NCBI GenBank assembly: GCA_022822085.1
Contig: JAJECK010000055.1
Location: 1-59,967, forward strand
Direction of reading: 5' to 3'
Origin: Candidatus Poribacteria bacterium
GTDB lineage: Bacteria; Poribacteria; WGA-4E; WGA-3G
DNA: 59,967 nt
The position numbers and the translations under genes were made by a program. Positions within the stretch are counted from its first letter, which is position 1; the number at the start of each line of letters is the position of its first letter. This document shows positions 1 through 9,365 of the stretch, in pieces. The notes beneath the pieces are model-generated. The model saw nothing but the letters and a program-made list of their open reading frames with translations, made no database searches and was not told where the DNA came from.

Positions 1-192
1 TTTTTTCATGTGGGAGGGGGTTTTAACCTCGATTTTATCACATTATTATAACGACTTGTGTTAGGTAACTAATTGTTTTATTCACAGTTATTGTGTTTTA
101 ATTATAAACATATCCTCCGGACGGGACTAAAGACACCGTGGGCAAACGTTTTCTATAAGCATACCGTCCCTAATGAAGATTAAGAAAATATT

Positions 193-296
193 TCGGCAAT
201 ATGGCGAGGTTAGGAAACCTCGCCAGCGATGGAGGACACCTGCCTCGGCAATATGGCGAGGTTAGGAAACCTCGCCAGCGATGGAGGACACCTGCC
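193..296. repeat. 52-bp tandem duplication with palindromic core
   Basis: Two adjacent, essentially identical 52-bp units (193-244 and 245-296). Each contains the palindrome GGCGAGGTT-n4-AACCTCGCC, at 203-224 and 255-276. The same palindromic core, with a C replacing A in the loop, recurs twice at the far right of the window (59483-59504 and 59651-59672), so this is a dispersed family that has been locally duplicated here. Confidence 0.85.
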
Positions 297-610
297 TCGT
301 ACAGATAGAAAAGGACCGAATTAATAAATTAATCTTCATAGCTGGACTAAAGGACGGACAATCCAATGAGAAGTATTTACATAACAAATCGTTGATGTTC
401 TAACATATTGTTATTAGCACAACTCGTTAATATTGATATATTAGGATAGGATACCATTTGAATACATTTTGTACAAGAACACCTTTCAATGTAATTCCAT
501 GCCAAAAACTGGACACACCCTCAACCTGCCAGGGTTATTAGTTTTAAGTATTTTCAAACAGTTTTTTCTATAGTGTTAATTTAATGTTTTATAGCAGCAT
601 CATGTCCGTG

Positions 611-773
611 TCTTTAATCCCGTAGGGACGATATGTTTATAGCAGAACGTTGAGCACCCGTTCTTTAGTTCCGTAGGGGCGATATGTTATTTTTATATGC
701 CATTCGGACGGAACTCAAGAGGAATTGATAACATTTTTCTATAAACATATCGTCCGGATGGAACTAAAGACAT
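611..773. repeat. Interspersed AGTCCCGTAGGGACGATATG-type repeat cluster
   Basis: Two direct copies about 51 bp apart (from about 611 and 661) are followed by an inverted copy ending near 773. The segment 661-773 therefore has imperfect terminal inverted repeats of roughly 27 bp, like a REP/BIME or MITE unit. The inverted half at 711-772 matches 47121-47180 over about 60 bp in reverse complement. Two further direct copies lie at 40226-40310. Confidence 0.7.
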
Positions 774-853
774 ATTCAAGATGCCAAAATATAACATTAA
801 CGTAATAGCAAAAAATCGTAGAAACTATTGAAAACTAAAAAACCCTGACTATT

Positions 854-883
854 TTGCGTAAGTCCTGCAAATTATGATATAAT
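854..883 (+). promoter_or_regulatory. Extended -10 promoter for the binding-lipoprotein gene
   Basis: TTGCGT (854-859), an 18-nt spacer and a consensus TATAAT (878-883) preceded by TG one base upstream (TGATATAAT). It lies about 78 bases ahead of the chosen ATG at 961. The same TGnTATAAT arrangement is seen before the genes at 17757 and 25233. Confidence 0.55.
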
Positions 884-960
884 ACTTTATCTTGAGCAAT
901 TTTTGTCTGAAGATTGTTCATTTTTTGTCTTACATAATAAGAAAAATAGGGAGAAATTGT

Positions 961-2106
961 ATGAACACAAAAATTTTTAGAGTTGCGCTATGCGTCCAAC
1001 TTGCACTCTCAGTTGCTTGGCTTTCTGGGTGTGAAAAAATGATGGATATGGTCCCTCCTACGGATGCCGAAATAGCACTTAAAGTGGGTTTGATTCATCC
1101 AGAACCGAATTATACCAGTTTTGGAAAAGGTGCTGAACTTGCGCGAGACGAAATCAATGCAGCAGGTGGTGTTCTCGGTATGCAGGTTGAGTTGATCTTT
1201 AAACAAGAAACAACTGATACCGTTGTTCAAGCTGCAACAGATTTGGTTGAAGTTGAAAAAGTTGTGGCTATTTTAGGTCCTCTCTTTTCAAGTCATGCAG
1301 TGAAAGTTGGTCCAATAGCCTCTGTTCCGGTGCTATTGGGAGCAACAAGGGCAGAGGTAACAGCAGATGAGACAGATCCTAACGATTTTATGTTTCTCAT
1401 TGCCGGTTCCAATGTTCTGCAAGCAAAACTTCTTGCTAAGGTTGTCAAAGAAACACTTATGAAAGATACTGCAGGAATGATTTGGCAAAATATGGATGTA
1501 TATTCTGAAGGATTCGTGGAATCATTTAAATCAAGTTTTGAAGAACTTGGTGGTATGGTAGTCGTTGAACAAACTTACGAGAGCGGCGAAACGATGTTTG
1601 AGTCACAACTTATTGCAGTAAAAGAGGTAACTCCTGATGTCTTGCTTCTTGCCAGTTTTCCACCTGCAAATCCTCTTATAATGAAACAAGCAAGAGACAT
1701 GAAAATTACATCCGAATTTATAGGTAGCGATGGTTGGGACGATCAGTTGATGTCTACAACTTTGGATGATAATGCACCTGTTGATGGTCACTATTGCACC
1801 AACTTAGATCCTGATGCTGTAGATTTTAATTCCGCATATATGGAGAAATATGGTTCAGTTGATGGCATTGCTGCGACAGGTTATGATGCCATGAGAATTC
1901 TGACTATGGCAATAGAGATGGTAGGATCGGCGGATGATCCAATCGCCATACGAGATGCGATAACTACCATCACAGACTACGAAGGTGCTACAACTATCCT
2001 TGGCTTTGACGAAAACCGTAATCCTGTTAAAAGTGTCGGTGTAAGAGAAATTACTGATGGAATTCCACATGCCCCCGAAGAGATAACTGAGGCAGAACCT
2101 GAGTAG
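961..2106 (+). CDS. Leucine/amino-acid-type ABC transporter substrate-binding lipoprotein
   Basis: Predicted periplasmic binding protein of the Leu/Ile/Val-type receptor family (Peripla_BP_6), 381 residues. The chosen ATG is preceded by a GGGAG ribosome site about 7 nt upstream. From it the protein has a basic n-region, a hydrophobic core and the lipobox LSGC with Cys24, so it should be a lipoprotein. The sequence then matches the family start: KVGLIHPE, then a GAELARDEINAAGG segment. An upstream in-frame start at 892 would place 23 residues before the signal peptide and is less likely. No permease or ATPase gene is nearby, so this is an orphan receptor. The ligand cannot be told. Confidence 0.85.
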   Translation: MNTKIFRVALCVQLALSVAWLSGCEKMMDMVPPTDAEIALKVGLIHPEPNYTSFGKGAELARDEINAAGGVLGMQVELIFKQETTDTVVQAATDLVEVEKVVAILGPLFSSHAVKVGPIASVPVLLGATRAEVTADETDPNDFMFLIAGSNVLQAKLLAKVVKETLMKDTAGMIWQNMDVYSEGFVESFKSSFEELGGMVVVEQTYESGETMFESQLIAVKEVTPDVLLLASFPPANPLIMKQARDMKITSEFIGSDGWDDQLMSTTLDDNAPVDGHYCTNLDPDAVDFNSAYMEKYGSVDGIAATGYDAMRILTMAIEMVGSADDPIAIRDAITTITDYEGATTILGFDENRNPVKSVGVREITDGIPHAPEEITEAEPE

Positions 2107-2135
2107 GTAATCACAGTTCAAACAGACTATATAAC

Positions 2136-2184
2136 AAATAACACGCAACCTAATTGGATAGTAGATGCGTGTTATTTTCTTTTT
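2136..2184. terminator. Bidirectional hairpin terminator between convergent genes
   Basis: Perfect 12-bp inverted repeat: AAATAACACGCA at 2136-2147 and its complement at 2166-2177, with an 18-nt loop and a T-rich tail on the plus side. It sits between the binding protein (ends 2106) and the convergent EEP gene (3-prime end 2198), and the A-rich left side suits the minus strand as well. Confidence 0.65.
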
Positions 2185-2197
2185 ATACAAAAGTATG

Positions 2198-3268
2198 TTA
2201 TTCTACACTTATCAATGCCACAACTCCTGCATGGTCAGAGGGCCACAGTCCAGAGTCTAACCGATCAGTAGATTTATCACCTACGGTATGTGTAATAACA
2301 TCCGTAGGTTGTAGATTACGGACAAATATTTGGTCAATTCGAACAGTGAGATCACTTATCTCATTTAAGATGTCACCATCTTGGCAACATGTATTTCCAG
2401 AACCTTCAGAATCCATCTGCCAAAGATCTTCATATCCTGCCGAAATTATGATTTGATATCCAGTTCCATGAGTTGCCCTTGTATTGAAATCCCCTAATAA
2501 GATAATCGGTAATGATTCGTCCGCAAGAATGTCCACGAGTTCCTGTGTTTGTGCTACTCTAACATCCTCAGTAAACGCTTCCAAGTGTGTATTTACAAAA
2601 CGATATGTAGTGCCCGAAACAGTGGCATCCACAGCAGCATACCCTCTTTCTATCTCAAGTCCGAGTAACTCAATCGTAAGTTCAGTTTCATAATTTTCAC
2701 TCGTAGGACGTGATATTTCTACATCACTGCGTGACAAAACAACATCATAATCAGTTAATCGGATATCATCAAGACCAACATCGGAAAACATAGGCATTTC
2801 AACATCTATATTTTCTATTTGCGCAGCGATTTGATAGTCTAATCCTTCAGTCTGAAGTGCATCCATCAATACTTGGAGATAGTCTAAGACAACATCTTCT
2901 GCCAGTGTAGGGTTGTCAGGTAGGAAGTCACCGGGACTTTGCCGACGGATTAGAGATATCTCTTGAAGACCAATGAGATGAGGATTGTAGGAGCTTATTG
3001 TTTTCGCAATTGCTGCTGCCCGACTTGGAAAGTCGGATGCTAAGACGTTATTATACATCTTTGCAACTTCTGTGGGAGCTTGTAATAAATTCTCAACGTT
3101 AAGGAGTGGTTCAGCACTGCTGCCAACATATACGTTATAGGTCATTACTGTAAGTGGTTGTGAATCATAGGTTTGTGTAGGTTGCCACACTGGATCAGTT
3201 ACATATTCACAACCTGATATTGTTAATATAAAAATCACAAATAAACCAGATAGTTTCATTTTTGACAA
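2198..3268 (-). CDS. Endonuclease/exonuclease/phosphatase-family lipoprotein
   Basis: Predicted secreted metal-dependent phosphodiesterase of the EEP (DNase I-like) superfamily, 356 residues. Family motifs are in order: TYNVYVG near the N-terminus, GLQE (metal-binding Glu), NTHLEAF, LLGDFN (catalytic Asp and Asn), RIDQIFV and the terminal SDHAG. The start is TTG at 3268, supported by GGAGG 7 nt upstream; an ATG three codons later (3259) is the alternative. The N-terminus is hydrophobic and ends in the lipobox ISGC (Cys20), suggesting a lipid anchor. The substrate (nucleic acid, phospholipid or other phosphodiester) cannot be decided. Confidence 0.85.
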   Translation of the reverse strand: MSKMKLSGLFVIFILTISGCEYVTDPVWQPTQTYDSQPLTVMTYNVYVGSSAEPLLNVENLLQAPTEVAKMYNNVLASDFPSRAAAIAKTISSYNPHLIGLQEISLIRRQSPGDFLPDNPTLAEDVVLDYLQVLMDALQTEGLDYQIAAQIENIDVEMPMFSDVGLDDIRLTDYDVVLSRSDVEISRPTSENYETELTIELLGLEIERGYAAVDATVSGTTYRFVNTHLEAFTEDVRVAQTQELVDILADESLPIILLGDFNTRATHGTGYQIIISAGYEDLWQMDSEGSGNTCCQDGDILNEISDLTVRIDQIFVRNLQPTDVITHTVGDKSTDRLDSGLWPSDHAGVVALISVE

Positions 3269-3340
3269 ACTGTTTCCTCCATTAAATAAAACTTTGTAAG
3301 CATATTTTCATCATTATTGATTCCATAGTATCAAAAATGA

Positions 3341-4651
3341 TTAACATATACCATATATAAATTCATTATCCGAACTTGTTAATTTTACATTTAGAACTTG
3401 GTTGATCGCTGAATCAGGAACATCCATAAGTACCCTTAGGTAATTATCTGTAAATCCGGCAAGTTGTTTATTCTTTCCTTCTCTGCTTTCTTCAACTAAT
3501 ACATTTTTATTTTTACCAAGCATACTCTTACGGAACGATTCGCTTATTTCTTTTCCCAAATTTAGCATTTCACGGCTTCTACTCGCTGAGATTTCAGATG
3601 GAACTTGATTTGGATATGTTGCGGCAGGTGTACCTTTCCGTGGAGAGTAACGAAACACATGTAATTGACTGAATCCAATTTTTTCCACGAACTCAAGTGA
3701 ATCCTTGAAATCTGCATCGGTTTCACCGGGGAATCCAACCATTATATCAGTCGTAATGCCAACATCATCGGTAAAACGGTCGCGTAGGTTTTCAACAAGG
3801 TGCGCGAATCGTGCAGTCGTATAACGGCGGCGCATTCGGCGTAAAACATTATCTGATCCTGATTGAATAGGAATATGGAAGTGCGGCATACATTTCGGTA
3901 ATGCCGACATCCGTTCTGATAGAATATCGGGAAAATACATCGGTTCTATTGAGCTGAAACGGATACGTTCAATCCCATCAATGCCGTGTATTTTCTCTAA
4001 TATATCAGCAATATCCTTATCCCTACCTGTGTCTTGTCCATAAGCACCGAGGTGCACACCAGTAATCACAATTTCCTTTATACCACTGTTAGCGATGCGA
4101 TATGCTTCATTTGCAATATCAGACAGCGGGCGACTTGTCATCCTACCACGCACATAAGGTATAATACAATATGTGCAAAAAGCACTACATCCATCCTGCA
4201 CTTTGATGAGTGCACGTGTTCGTTGTCCAGCATTGCTAACACCACTACTAAATCGTGCATGTTCTCGGATTGCATCGTGTTGAATAGGTTGAATCTGTAA
4301 TGGGGCATCAGCATTTAACTTATCAAGATAGGTTTGGAAATCTGCTTTCTCTCTATTACCGAAAACAACAGATACCCCAGGGATCTGTTCAATTGCTTTC
4401 CTATCACTTTCCGCATAACAACCTGTAACCAAAACCTCCGCATTGGGATTCAGTCGAATCGCTTTACGAATTGCCTGTCTTGCCTTCTGGTCTGCTGCGT
4501 TTGTTACTGTGCATGTGTTAATGAGATATAGATCAGCGTATTTAGTTTCATCAACTATAGCGTATCCATTGCGGACAAGGGTCTCCCGCATAGATTGTGT
4601 ATCGTATTGATTTACCTTACATCCCATTGTAATGAGTTTTGCTGTTTTCAT
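3341..4651 (-). CDS. mtaB: tRNA t6A37 methylthiotransferase, MtaB-type
   Basis: Radical-SAM methylthiotransferase that would convert t6A37 to ms2t6A in ANN-decoding tRNAs. The N-terminal UPF0004 domain has the three cluster-binding Cys in MGCKVNQ, NTCTVT and TGCYAE. The central radical-SAM domain has CSAFCTYC followed by YVRGR, as in MtaB rather than MiaB. A TRAM-like C-terminal tail follows. The start at 4651 begins MKTAKLITMGCK, as usual for the family, and lies 13 nt after the rsmE stop. An in-frame start at 4705 would overlap rsmE and is unlikely. Length of 436 residues fits the family. Confidence 0.92.
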   Translation of the reverse strand: MKTAKLITMGCKVNQYDTQSMRETLVRNGYAIVDETKYADLYLINTCTVTNAADQKARQAIRKAIRLNPNAEVLVTGCYAESDRKAIEQIPGVSVVFGNREKADFQTYLDKLNADAPLQIQPIQHDAIREHARFSSGVSNAGQRTRALIKVQDGCSAFCTYCIIPYVRGRMTSRPLSDIANEAYRIANSGIKEIVITGVHLGAYGQDTGRDKDIADILEKIHGIDGIERIRFSSIEPMYFPDILSERMSALPKCMPHFHIPIQSGSDNVLRRMRRRYTTARFAHLVENLRDRFTDDVGITTDIMVGFPGETDADFKDSLEFVEKIGFSQLHVFRYSPRKGTPAATYPNQVPSEISASRSREMLNLGKEISESFRKSMLGKNKNVLVEESREGKNKQLAGFTDNYLRVLMDVPDSAINQVLNVKLTSSDNEFIYGIC

Positions 4652-4664
4652 AATATTTGATGTA

Positions 4665-5384
4665 TCAGAGTTTGAATTCATAAGCTGCCATAGCAACCCC
4701 AGCAATTGCAGCTGTTTCTGTTCTCAGAATGGTTGATCCGGTTTTCACTGGAATACACCCCATTTCAATGGCAGCATTTACTTCAGTTTCAGTAAAACCA
4801 CCTTCTGGACCAATTATTAAGGCAATAGATTTAGTTTCATGTTTATTTCTCAACACAGATTGGATGTGCTGTTCTATTTCTTTCTCCCATAAAATAAGTG
4901 GTAAGTCAAAAGTTTGAATCGTGTTAATGCAGTCTTGTAATATCTGTATCTCACTTAATTTAGGTAACCATGGCTGTCCGCACTGTTTCGTTGCTGAAAG
5001 AATAATACGTTGCCAACGGTCTAATCTGTTTTTACTCGGTTTCTGAAATGAACGTTCTGTAATAATAGGAATAATCTGATTTACACCAAGTTCAGTCGTC
5101 TTTTGCAGAATCAATTCCATTTTATCATGTTTTGGTAGTCCTTGAAATAGTATAATGGACGGTGTTGAACACTTGAAGTACTCCAATTCTACTATTTTGG
5201 TCTCCGTCAATTCAGGTCCGATCTCGGTTATTGTAGCAGTAATGACTGTTCCTTCCCCATCAATAATCCTGATGTTATCACCTAACCTCAAACGAAGTAC
5301 ATTACGGAGATGATGATGTTCTTGCCCCACAACAGTAGCAATATCTTCGTTGATCTGGGATCGTGGTACATAGAATGTATACAT
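4665..5384 (-). CDS. rsmE: 16S rRNA m3U1498 methyltransferase RsmE
   Basis: SPOUT-class methyltransferase that methylates N3 of U1498 in 16S rRNA, 239 residues. The N-terminal PUA-like part contains HHHLRNVLRLRLGD. The C-terminal trefoil-knot part has the diagnostic LIIGPEGGFTETE (SAM site) and ILRTETAAI motifs. It lies between rpe and mtaB, all on the minus strand with short gaps, so the genes are probably co-transcribed. Confidence 0.93.
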   Translation of the reverse strand: MYTFYVPRSQINEDIATVVGQEHHHLRNVLRLRLGDNIRIIDGEGTVITATITEIGPELTETKIVELEYFKCSTPSIILFQGLPKHDKMELILQKTTELGVNQIIPIITERSFQKPSKNRLDRWQRIILSATKQCGQPWLPKLSEIQILQDCINTIQTFDLPLILWEKEIEQHIQSVLRNKHETKSIALIIGPEGGFTETEVNAAIEMGCIPVKTGSTILRTETAAIAGVAMAAYEFKL

Positions 5385-5414
5385 CTGTTTTGAATTTACG
5401 AACTGTATTCATTT

Positions 5415-6086
5415 CTATTCTATGGTTCGTAATTTTTCTATCACAACATTAGGTTGTTCACTACGAAAAATCGCTGTACCAGCGACGAGAATAGTTGCCC
5501 CATGTTGTGCTGCAACTGGACCTATCTCAGGAGTCACACCTCCATCAACAGAGATATCAGGGGGATTATCTATGTCCTGAATCTGTTGATGTATTTTTTC
5601 AATCTTTTCTAACGTTTTCGGAATGAATGATTGTCCACCGAATCCCGGTTCAACACTCATCGGCAACACTAAATCGATATCAGATAGAAAGGGTAAAACT
5701 TCATTGCAGCTTGTTTTTGGTGATAAAGCTAAACCGGCCTTGATGTTGTGTGCTTTAATTGCAGAAATTACTGCATAAGGTTCATCATCACTCTCAATAT
5801 GAAAGGTAATCATATCAGATCCTGCATCTACTAAGGCATCAATATATCTGAGTGGGTGTGTGACCATTATATGAACATCAAAATGTACATCTGTTTTTGA
5901 CCGAACTGCCGTAATCATTAAAGGGCTAATCCCGAAGTTTGGCACAAATTCTCCATCCATCACATCAAAATGGAGTAGGTCCGCTCCCGCCGCAACTACC
6001 CGTTCTACTTCTTCTCCGATACGACAGAAGTCTGCAGCTAATAATGAAGGTGCGATTTTGGGGGTGACTTTATTGCTATGTTTCAT
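5415..6086 (-). CDS. rpe: Ribulose-phosphate 3-epimerase
   Basis: Pentose-phosphate pathway enzyme interconverting ribulose 5-phosphate and xylulose 5-phosphate. A 223-residue TIM barrel with the family signatures IAPSLLAADF, HFDVMDGEFVPN (metal His and catalytic Asp), VEPGFGGQ (second half), and SVDGGV (catalytic Asp near the C-terminus), followed by a phosphate-binding GT segment. It is downstream of the PASTA gene with a 24-nt gap. The fmt, PASTA, rpe order recurs in several bacterial phyla. Confidence 0.95.
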   Translation of the reverse strand: MKHSNKVTPKIAPSLLAADFCRIGEEVERVVAAGADLLHFDVMDGEFVPNFGISPLMITAVRSKTDVHFDVHIMVTHPLRYIDALVDAGSDMITFHIESDDEPYAVISAIKAHNIKAGLALSPKTSCNEVLPFLSDIDLVLPMSVEPGFGGQSFIPKTLEKIEKIHQQIQDIDNPPDISVDGGVTPEIGPVAAQHGATILVAGTAIFRSEQPNVVIEKLRTIE

Positions 6087-6110
6087 TAGATATTTTGATG
6101 TGGAATGTGA

Positions 6111-7094
6111 TTATTGATATTGGCGTTCATACAATTTTTTACCATTTTCAAATACAATTACCAGTGTTGAACCAAAAACTCTAATCCTACTCTTTTCCAA
6201 ATCAATTACCGTTCCTGGTGCATAAGATGCCTCTAAAACCTTACGTTCACGATAGTCATCAGCCACGATTATTTTTACAATACGTGCTCTATTTCCTTCC
6301 TGAGTTACAGTGTGTTTATGTGTTAACCATTTTCCACTGTTTTCGGTATTGTCTCGTTTTCCACTTACTTCAAGCGTAATTAAGTCTCCAATTTGCACAA
6401 GTTGATCATGCCGGATGATTTTTCCATTTTCAATAGTAGGATGTGGTCCGTTCTTTATTTCAACACTAAGACCTATTGCTTCAAGTGCAGGTATAACATC
6501 GTTGATTGGTTGGTTCTTTAGGTTTGGTAGTTTTATAGTTTCCGGTTTTCTACCCATACTAACCAGCAGGTTAATTAGGTGCCCATGTTCTTTTTCAGTT
6601 CCTTCTATAGGATTTTGAGCAATTACTGTATCAGGCAAATAAGTTGTAGAATGAACACGTGCGATTGAATTGGTGCGAAAACCAGCAGATTGCAGTGTTT
6701 CATAAGCTGCATCCTCAGATTTACCAATCACAGAAGGGATTGGTGTTAATATAGCACCGATACTCACTGTTATTTTGACAGGATGGTGTGGTTTGATACT
6801 GGAATTGGCAGGTGGGTCTTGCTCTATGACATTCCCTTTGGGTTCGCTGCTACTCGCCTGTATAATCGGTTTCTCTATTTTTAATCCTACTTCAGATAAA
6901 ACTGGTGCCGCTTGATAATAGCGTTTCCCGATAATATTAGGCACCAGAACTTCGGTTGATTTGACCCACTGAGGGATAACTATAAAGACCGTTATCAACC
7001 CGACAATCCCCATTACTATCATACAGTAGATAGCAACTTTCACCATTCCCCATAAGATTTTATTTAGTCTATTCACCCCATAGTATATACCCAT
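6111..7094 (-). CDS. Membrane-anchored PASTA-domain protein
   Basis: 327-residue protein with one N-terminal transmembrane helix (about residues 17-38) followed by three PASTA modules outside the membrane. These are recognisable by repeats such as VPNIIGK, VIEQDPPANS, IPSVIGKSEDAAYETL and VIAQNPIEGT. PASTA modules bind peptidoglycan or beta-lactam-like ligands in kinases and PBPs. Here no kinase or transpeptidase domain is attached. The C-terminal 80 or so residues are unassigned. The ATG overlaps the fmt stop by one base (TAATG), implying translational coupling. Confidence 0.85.
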   Translation of the reverse strand: MGIYYGVNRLNKILWGMVKVAIYCMIVMGIVGLITVFIVIPQWVKSTEVLVPNIIGKRYYQAAPVLSEVGLKIEKPIIQASSSEPKGNVIEQDPPANSSIKPHHPVKITVSIGAILTPIPSVIGKSEDAAYETLQSAGFRTNSIARVHSTTYLPDTVIAQNPIEGTEKEHGHLINLLVSMGRKPETIKLPNLKNQPINDVIPALEAIGLSVEIKNGPHPTIENGKIIRHDQLVQIGDLITLEVSGKRDNTENSGKWLTHKHTVTQEGNRARIVKIIVADDYRERKVLEASYAPGTVIDLEKSRIRVFGSTLVIVFENGKKLYERQYQ

Positions 7095-8065
7095 TACGAA
7101 TCGTCAATCTTTGATTCTAAGTTAGAAAAATACTCGCCAGTCTTTAGTTGGTACCCATTTATTAAATCATTTGCTGACATGACCTGCTTTGTTGCGGGTT
7201 GAACTTTCATCAACTGGATTTCTCCCCCGCCAGTCCTTACAAACAGATGTTGATCAGAAGTTATCCTTATTGTACCTGGTTGTTCTTGACTGTTATATTT
7301 GTATGTGCCATTTGGAAGAGATTGAATAATTTTAAGTGATGTGCCATCACAGAAATAGGTGTATGCTCCCGGCCAACCAGCCATTCCTCTTATTTGATTA
7401 TGTATTGTAATTGCAGACTTATTCCAATTGATACATCCCATTTCTTTAGTAAGTCGTGGGGCATGTGTTGCTTCTGAATGCTTCTGCGGTGTAGCAGATG
7501 GGGGTTCTCCTGGTTTTAAGTTTGCTAACACATCTATCAATAGACGTGCCCCAATGTCCGCCAATTTCTGATGTAATGTTTCTGCGGTATCCTGGAGTTC
7601 GATCGGTATTCGTTCCATGCAGATAATATCTCCCGTATCTTCACCTATATCTAACAGCATCAACGTCACACCGGTCTCATCTTCACCGTTTATTAATGTC
7701 CATTGTATTGGGGCTGCTCCTCGGTATTTAGGTAATAGGGATGGATGTAAGTTGATTACACCACAAGGTGGAATGTCCAACACTTTTTGTGGTAATAGTT
7801 GACCAAATGCAGCCACAACCATAACATCGGGGTTCAGTAGTTTCAAGGTATCAACAAATTCTGTCTCTCCGACCTTTTCAGGTTGATACACCTGCAATTT
7901 TTGGTTTGTAGCGAGCTGCTTCACAGGAGTAGGTTTTAATTTTTTTCCTCTTCCACTTGGACGATCAGGTTGTGTGACGACACCTATGATTTCATGTTTA
8001 TGTGCGACTAACTCTTTCAGGGCAGGAATCGCAAATTCACTTGTTCCCATAAATAGAACACGCAT
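7094..8065 (-). CDS. fmt: Methionyl-tRNA formyltransferase
   Basis: Formylates the amino group of initiator Met-tRNA using 10-formyl-THF. The N-terminal hydrolase domain has the family start MRVLFMGTSEFA, the catalytic Asn-His-Asp set within NLHPSLLP and DIGEDTGDI, and YRGAAPIQW. The smaller C-terminal domain includes IRGMAGWPGAYT. I chose ATG 8065 because it begins exactly at the conserved MRVLFMG; an in-frame ATG at 8095 would add 10 residues. From 8065 the product is 323 residues, normal for the family. No def gene is visible in the window. Confidence 0.93.
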   Translation of the reverse strand: MRVLFMGTSEFAIPALKELVAHKHEIIGVVTQPDRPSGRGKKLKPTPVKQLATNQKLQVYQPEKVGETEFVDTLKLLNPDVMVVAAFGQLLPQKVLDIPPCGVINLHPSLLPKYRGAAPIQWTLINGEDETGVTLMLLDIGEDTGDIICMERIPIELQDTAETLHQKLADIGARLLIDVLANLKPGEPPSATPQKHSEATHAPRLTKEMGCINWNKSAITIHNQIRGMAGWPGAYTYFCDGTSLKIIQSLPNGTYKYNSQEQPGTIRITSDQHLFVRTGGGEIQLMKVQPATKQVMSANDLINGYQLKTGEYFSNLESKIDDS

Positions 8066-8205
8066 ATGCTGGATAATACCTATGTTTTCAATCATAGATT
8101 GATATACGGAATATTCAATAAGACTCGTACATATTTCAGATGAAATTCTTAACTTCCGGCACGCTTACAAAACCCATCAACGTTGTTACTAAAGTCCTAA
8201 TTCAA

Positions 8206-8769
8206 TTAAAATCGAATTTGAAACAGTGGTATAACTATACCGATAGGAGGATCGTTTGCCCACATATTCAGTTGAGAGTTTGTAATGGATTCATGTGGGT
8301 GCAGAACATACGTTGAGATTGCGTGAACATTTACATGTGGACCTAAACTCGGTATTCCAGCTAACGTGCCATCTGGAGGCACTTCCTCCTCAGTAGGAGG
8401 TGTCGGTGGTTTTCTTCCTGGAATACTCGGCTCTGAACGATCTTCATTTCTGGTATGTAGCCAATCCCATATTCCAATAAAAAGGGATAATGTAACGGCA
8501 CTAATCCCCATCACTCTATAATTCTCCGGAGTCAATATTGGTGCAATCTTATTTTCCTGTATCATCTTAATTCCACGAACACCTAAATAACTATGGACTG
8601 CAGTAAATGGCAGTGAGCTTAATGTTACTATTTCAAAGCGACGAAGTGCACTTTCACTATAATCTTCGTGTTGTGTTTCTTGTTCTTGTTCTTGTGCTTG
8701 TAAATGAGGTACGACACCCAAAAATCCGATTAGAGTGATAACAAAAATAGTGATGTAAAATTTAAACAT
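8206..8769 (-). CDS. Unrecognised secreted or membrane protein with proline-rich segment
   Basis: I do not recognise a family. The 187-residue product has a good ribosome site (AAGGAG) and an N-terminal signal-like helix ending near the Ala-Gln of HLQAQEQ, then a Gln/Glu-rich patch. A central part contains two hydrophobic stretches (around residues 50-65 and 88-105). A Pro-rich linker (PGRKPPTPPTEEEVPPDG) precedes a C-terminus that ends in a Phe (FQIRF). The alternating C-terminal residues ending in F hint at outer-membrane association, but this is weak. It lies between lspA and fmt on the same strand. Confidence 0.6.
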   Translation of the reverse strand: MFKFYITIFVITLIGFLGVVPHLQAQEQEQETQHEDYSESALRRFEIVTLSSLPFTAVHSYLGVRGIKMIQENKIAPILTPENYRVMGISAVTLSLFIGIWDWLHTRNEDRSEPSIPGRKPPTPPTEEEVPPDGTLAGIPSLGPHVNVHAISTYVLHPHESITNSQLNMWANDPPIGIVIPLFQIRF

Positions 8770-8852
8770 AATTCACTCCTTAATTATTCTATAGACTATA
8801 TGAAATTGGAACGAACGAACATTGAGGTATAAGCATAGTTTGAGTGCTTTGA

Positions 8853-9341
8853 TTAGTTTGCATTTTTTTGAATACGAAAGAGATAAACAATAAGCATACC
8901 CGCGCCGATACAGACAGAGATATCAGCAATATTAAATGTTGGCCAATACAGATTCTTGCTTGCTATCCCAAATTGAAGGAAATCGACTACCTCACCCAAA
9001 TAGATTCTGTCGATAAAATTTCCTACTGCGCCACCAAGAAGAAATCCTAATGAAATTTGCATCCATCGACTATGACTGAATCTAAACGAGTAGACCAATA
9101 TAAAAATTAAAGCAGCAATTGTAATTAGAACCAGTAGAGTCCGTTGGTCTGATAAGATTCCGAAAGCTGCGCCTGTGTTTCTGTCATGACGTAAGTTAAA
9201 AAAACCATCAATAATTGAAATACCGTTGCCTTTGGGAATGTACATCTGAACCATACGTTTAGTGATGATGTCAAGTACTAATGACGGAATTGCTACAATG
9301 ATTAATGGTAATACATTCTTTAGGTATTGATTTAGAGGCAT
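8853..9341 (-). CDS. lspA: Lipoprotein signal peptidase (signal peptidase II)
   Basis: Inner-membrane aspartyl protease that cleaves prolipoproteins before the lipidated Cys; 162 residues with four predicted transmembrane helices. Conserved boxes are present: RNTGAAFG (about 54-61), GNFIDR (108-112), VVDF with catalytic Asp120, and FNIAD with catalytic Asp140. Its expected substrates in this window include the lipoproteins at 961 and 2198. It starts 24 nt after the stop of the IleRS-like gene, keeping the ancient ileS-lspA adjacency. Confidence 0.95.
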   Translation of the reverse strand: MPLNQYLKNVLPLIIVAIPSLVLDIITKRMVQMYIPKGNGISIIDGFFNLRHDRNTGAAFGILSDQRTLLVLITIAALIFILVYSFRFSHSRWMQISLGFLLGGAVGNFIDRIYLGEVVDFLQFGIASKNLYWPTFNIADISVCIGAGMLIVYLFRIQKNAN

Positions 9342-9365
9342 AACTTCAATATAATCTTTTCACAA

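Larger units (their letters stand above)
1..890. other. Repeat-rich intergenic region
   Basis: No credible coding sequence is visible in the first 890 bases. The stretch holds a 52-bp tandem duplication (193-296), several degenerate copies of the AGTCCCGTAGGGACGATATG repeat in both orientations (about 102-136, 611-645, 661-690 and 711-772) and the promoter of the next gene. A short match to the end of another repeat, TGCGTAAGTCCTG, lies at about 855-867 (compare 44088-44275). It appears to be an accumulation site for small non-coding repeats. Confidence 0.6.

Noticed and set aside
611-773. Possible CRISPR array at the left end
   Set aside because: Same dispersed repeat; copies are inverted to each other and spacing is irregular.
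2154-2456. Plus-strand 100-codon frame
   Set aside because: Antisense to the EEP-family gene, whose motifs are intact, and overlapping the terminator.
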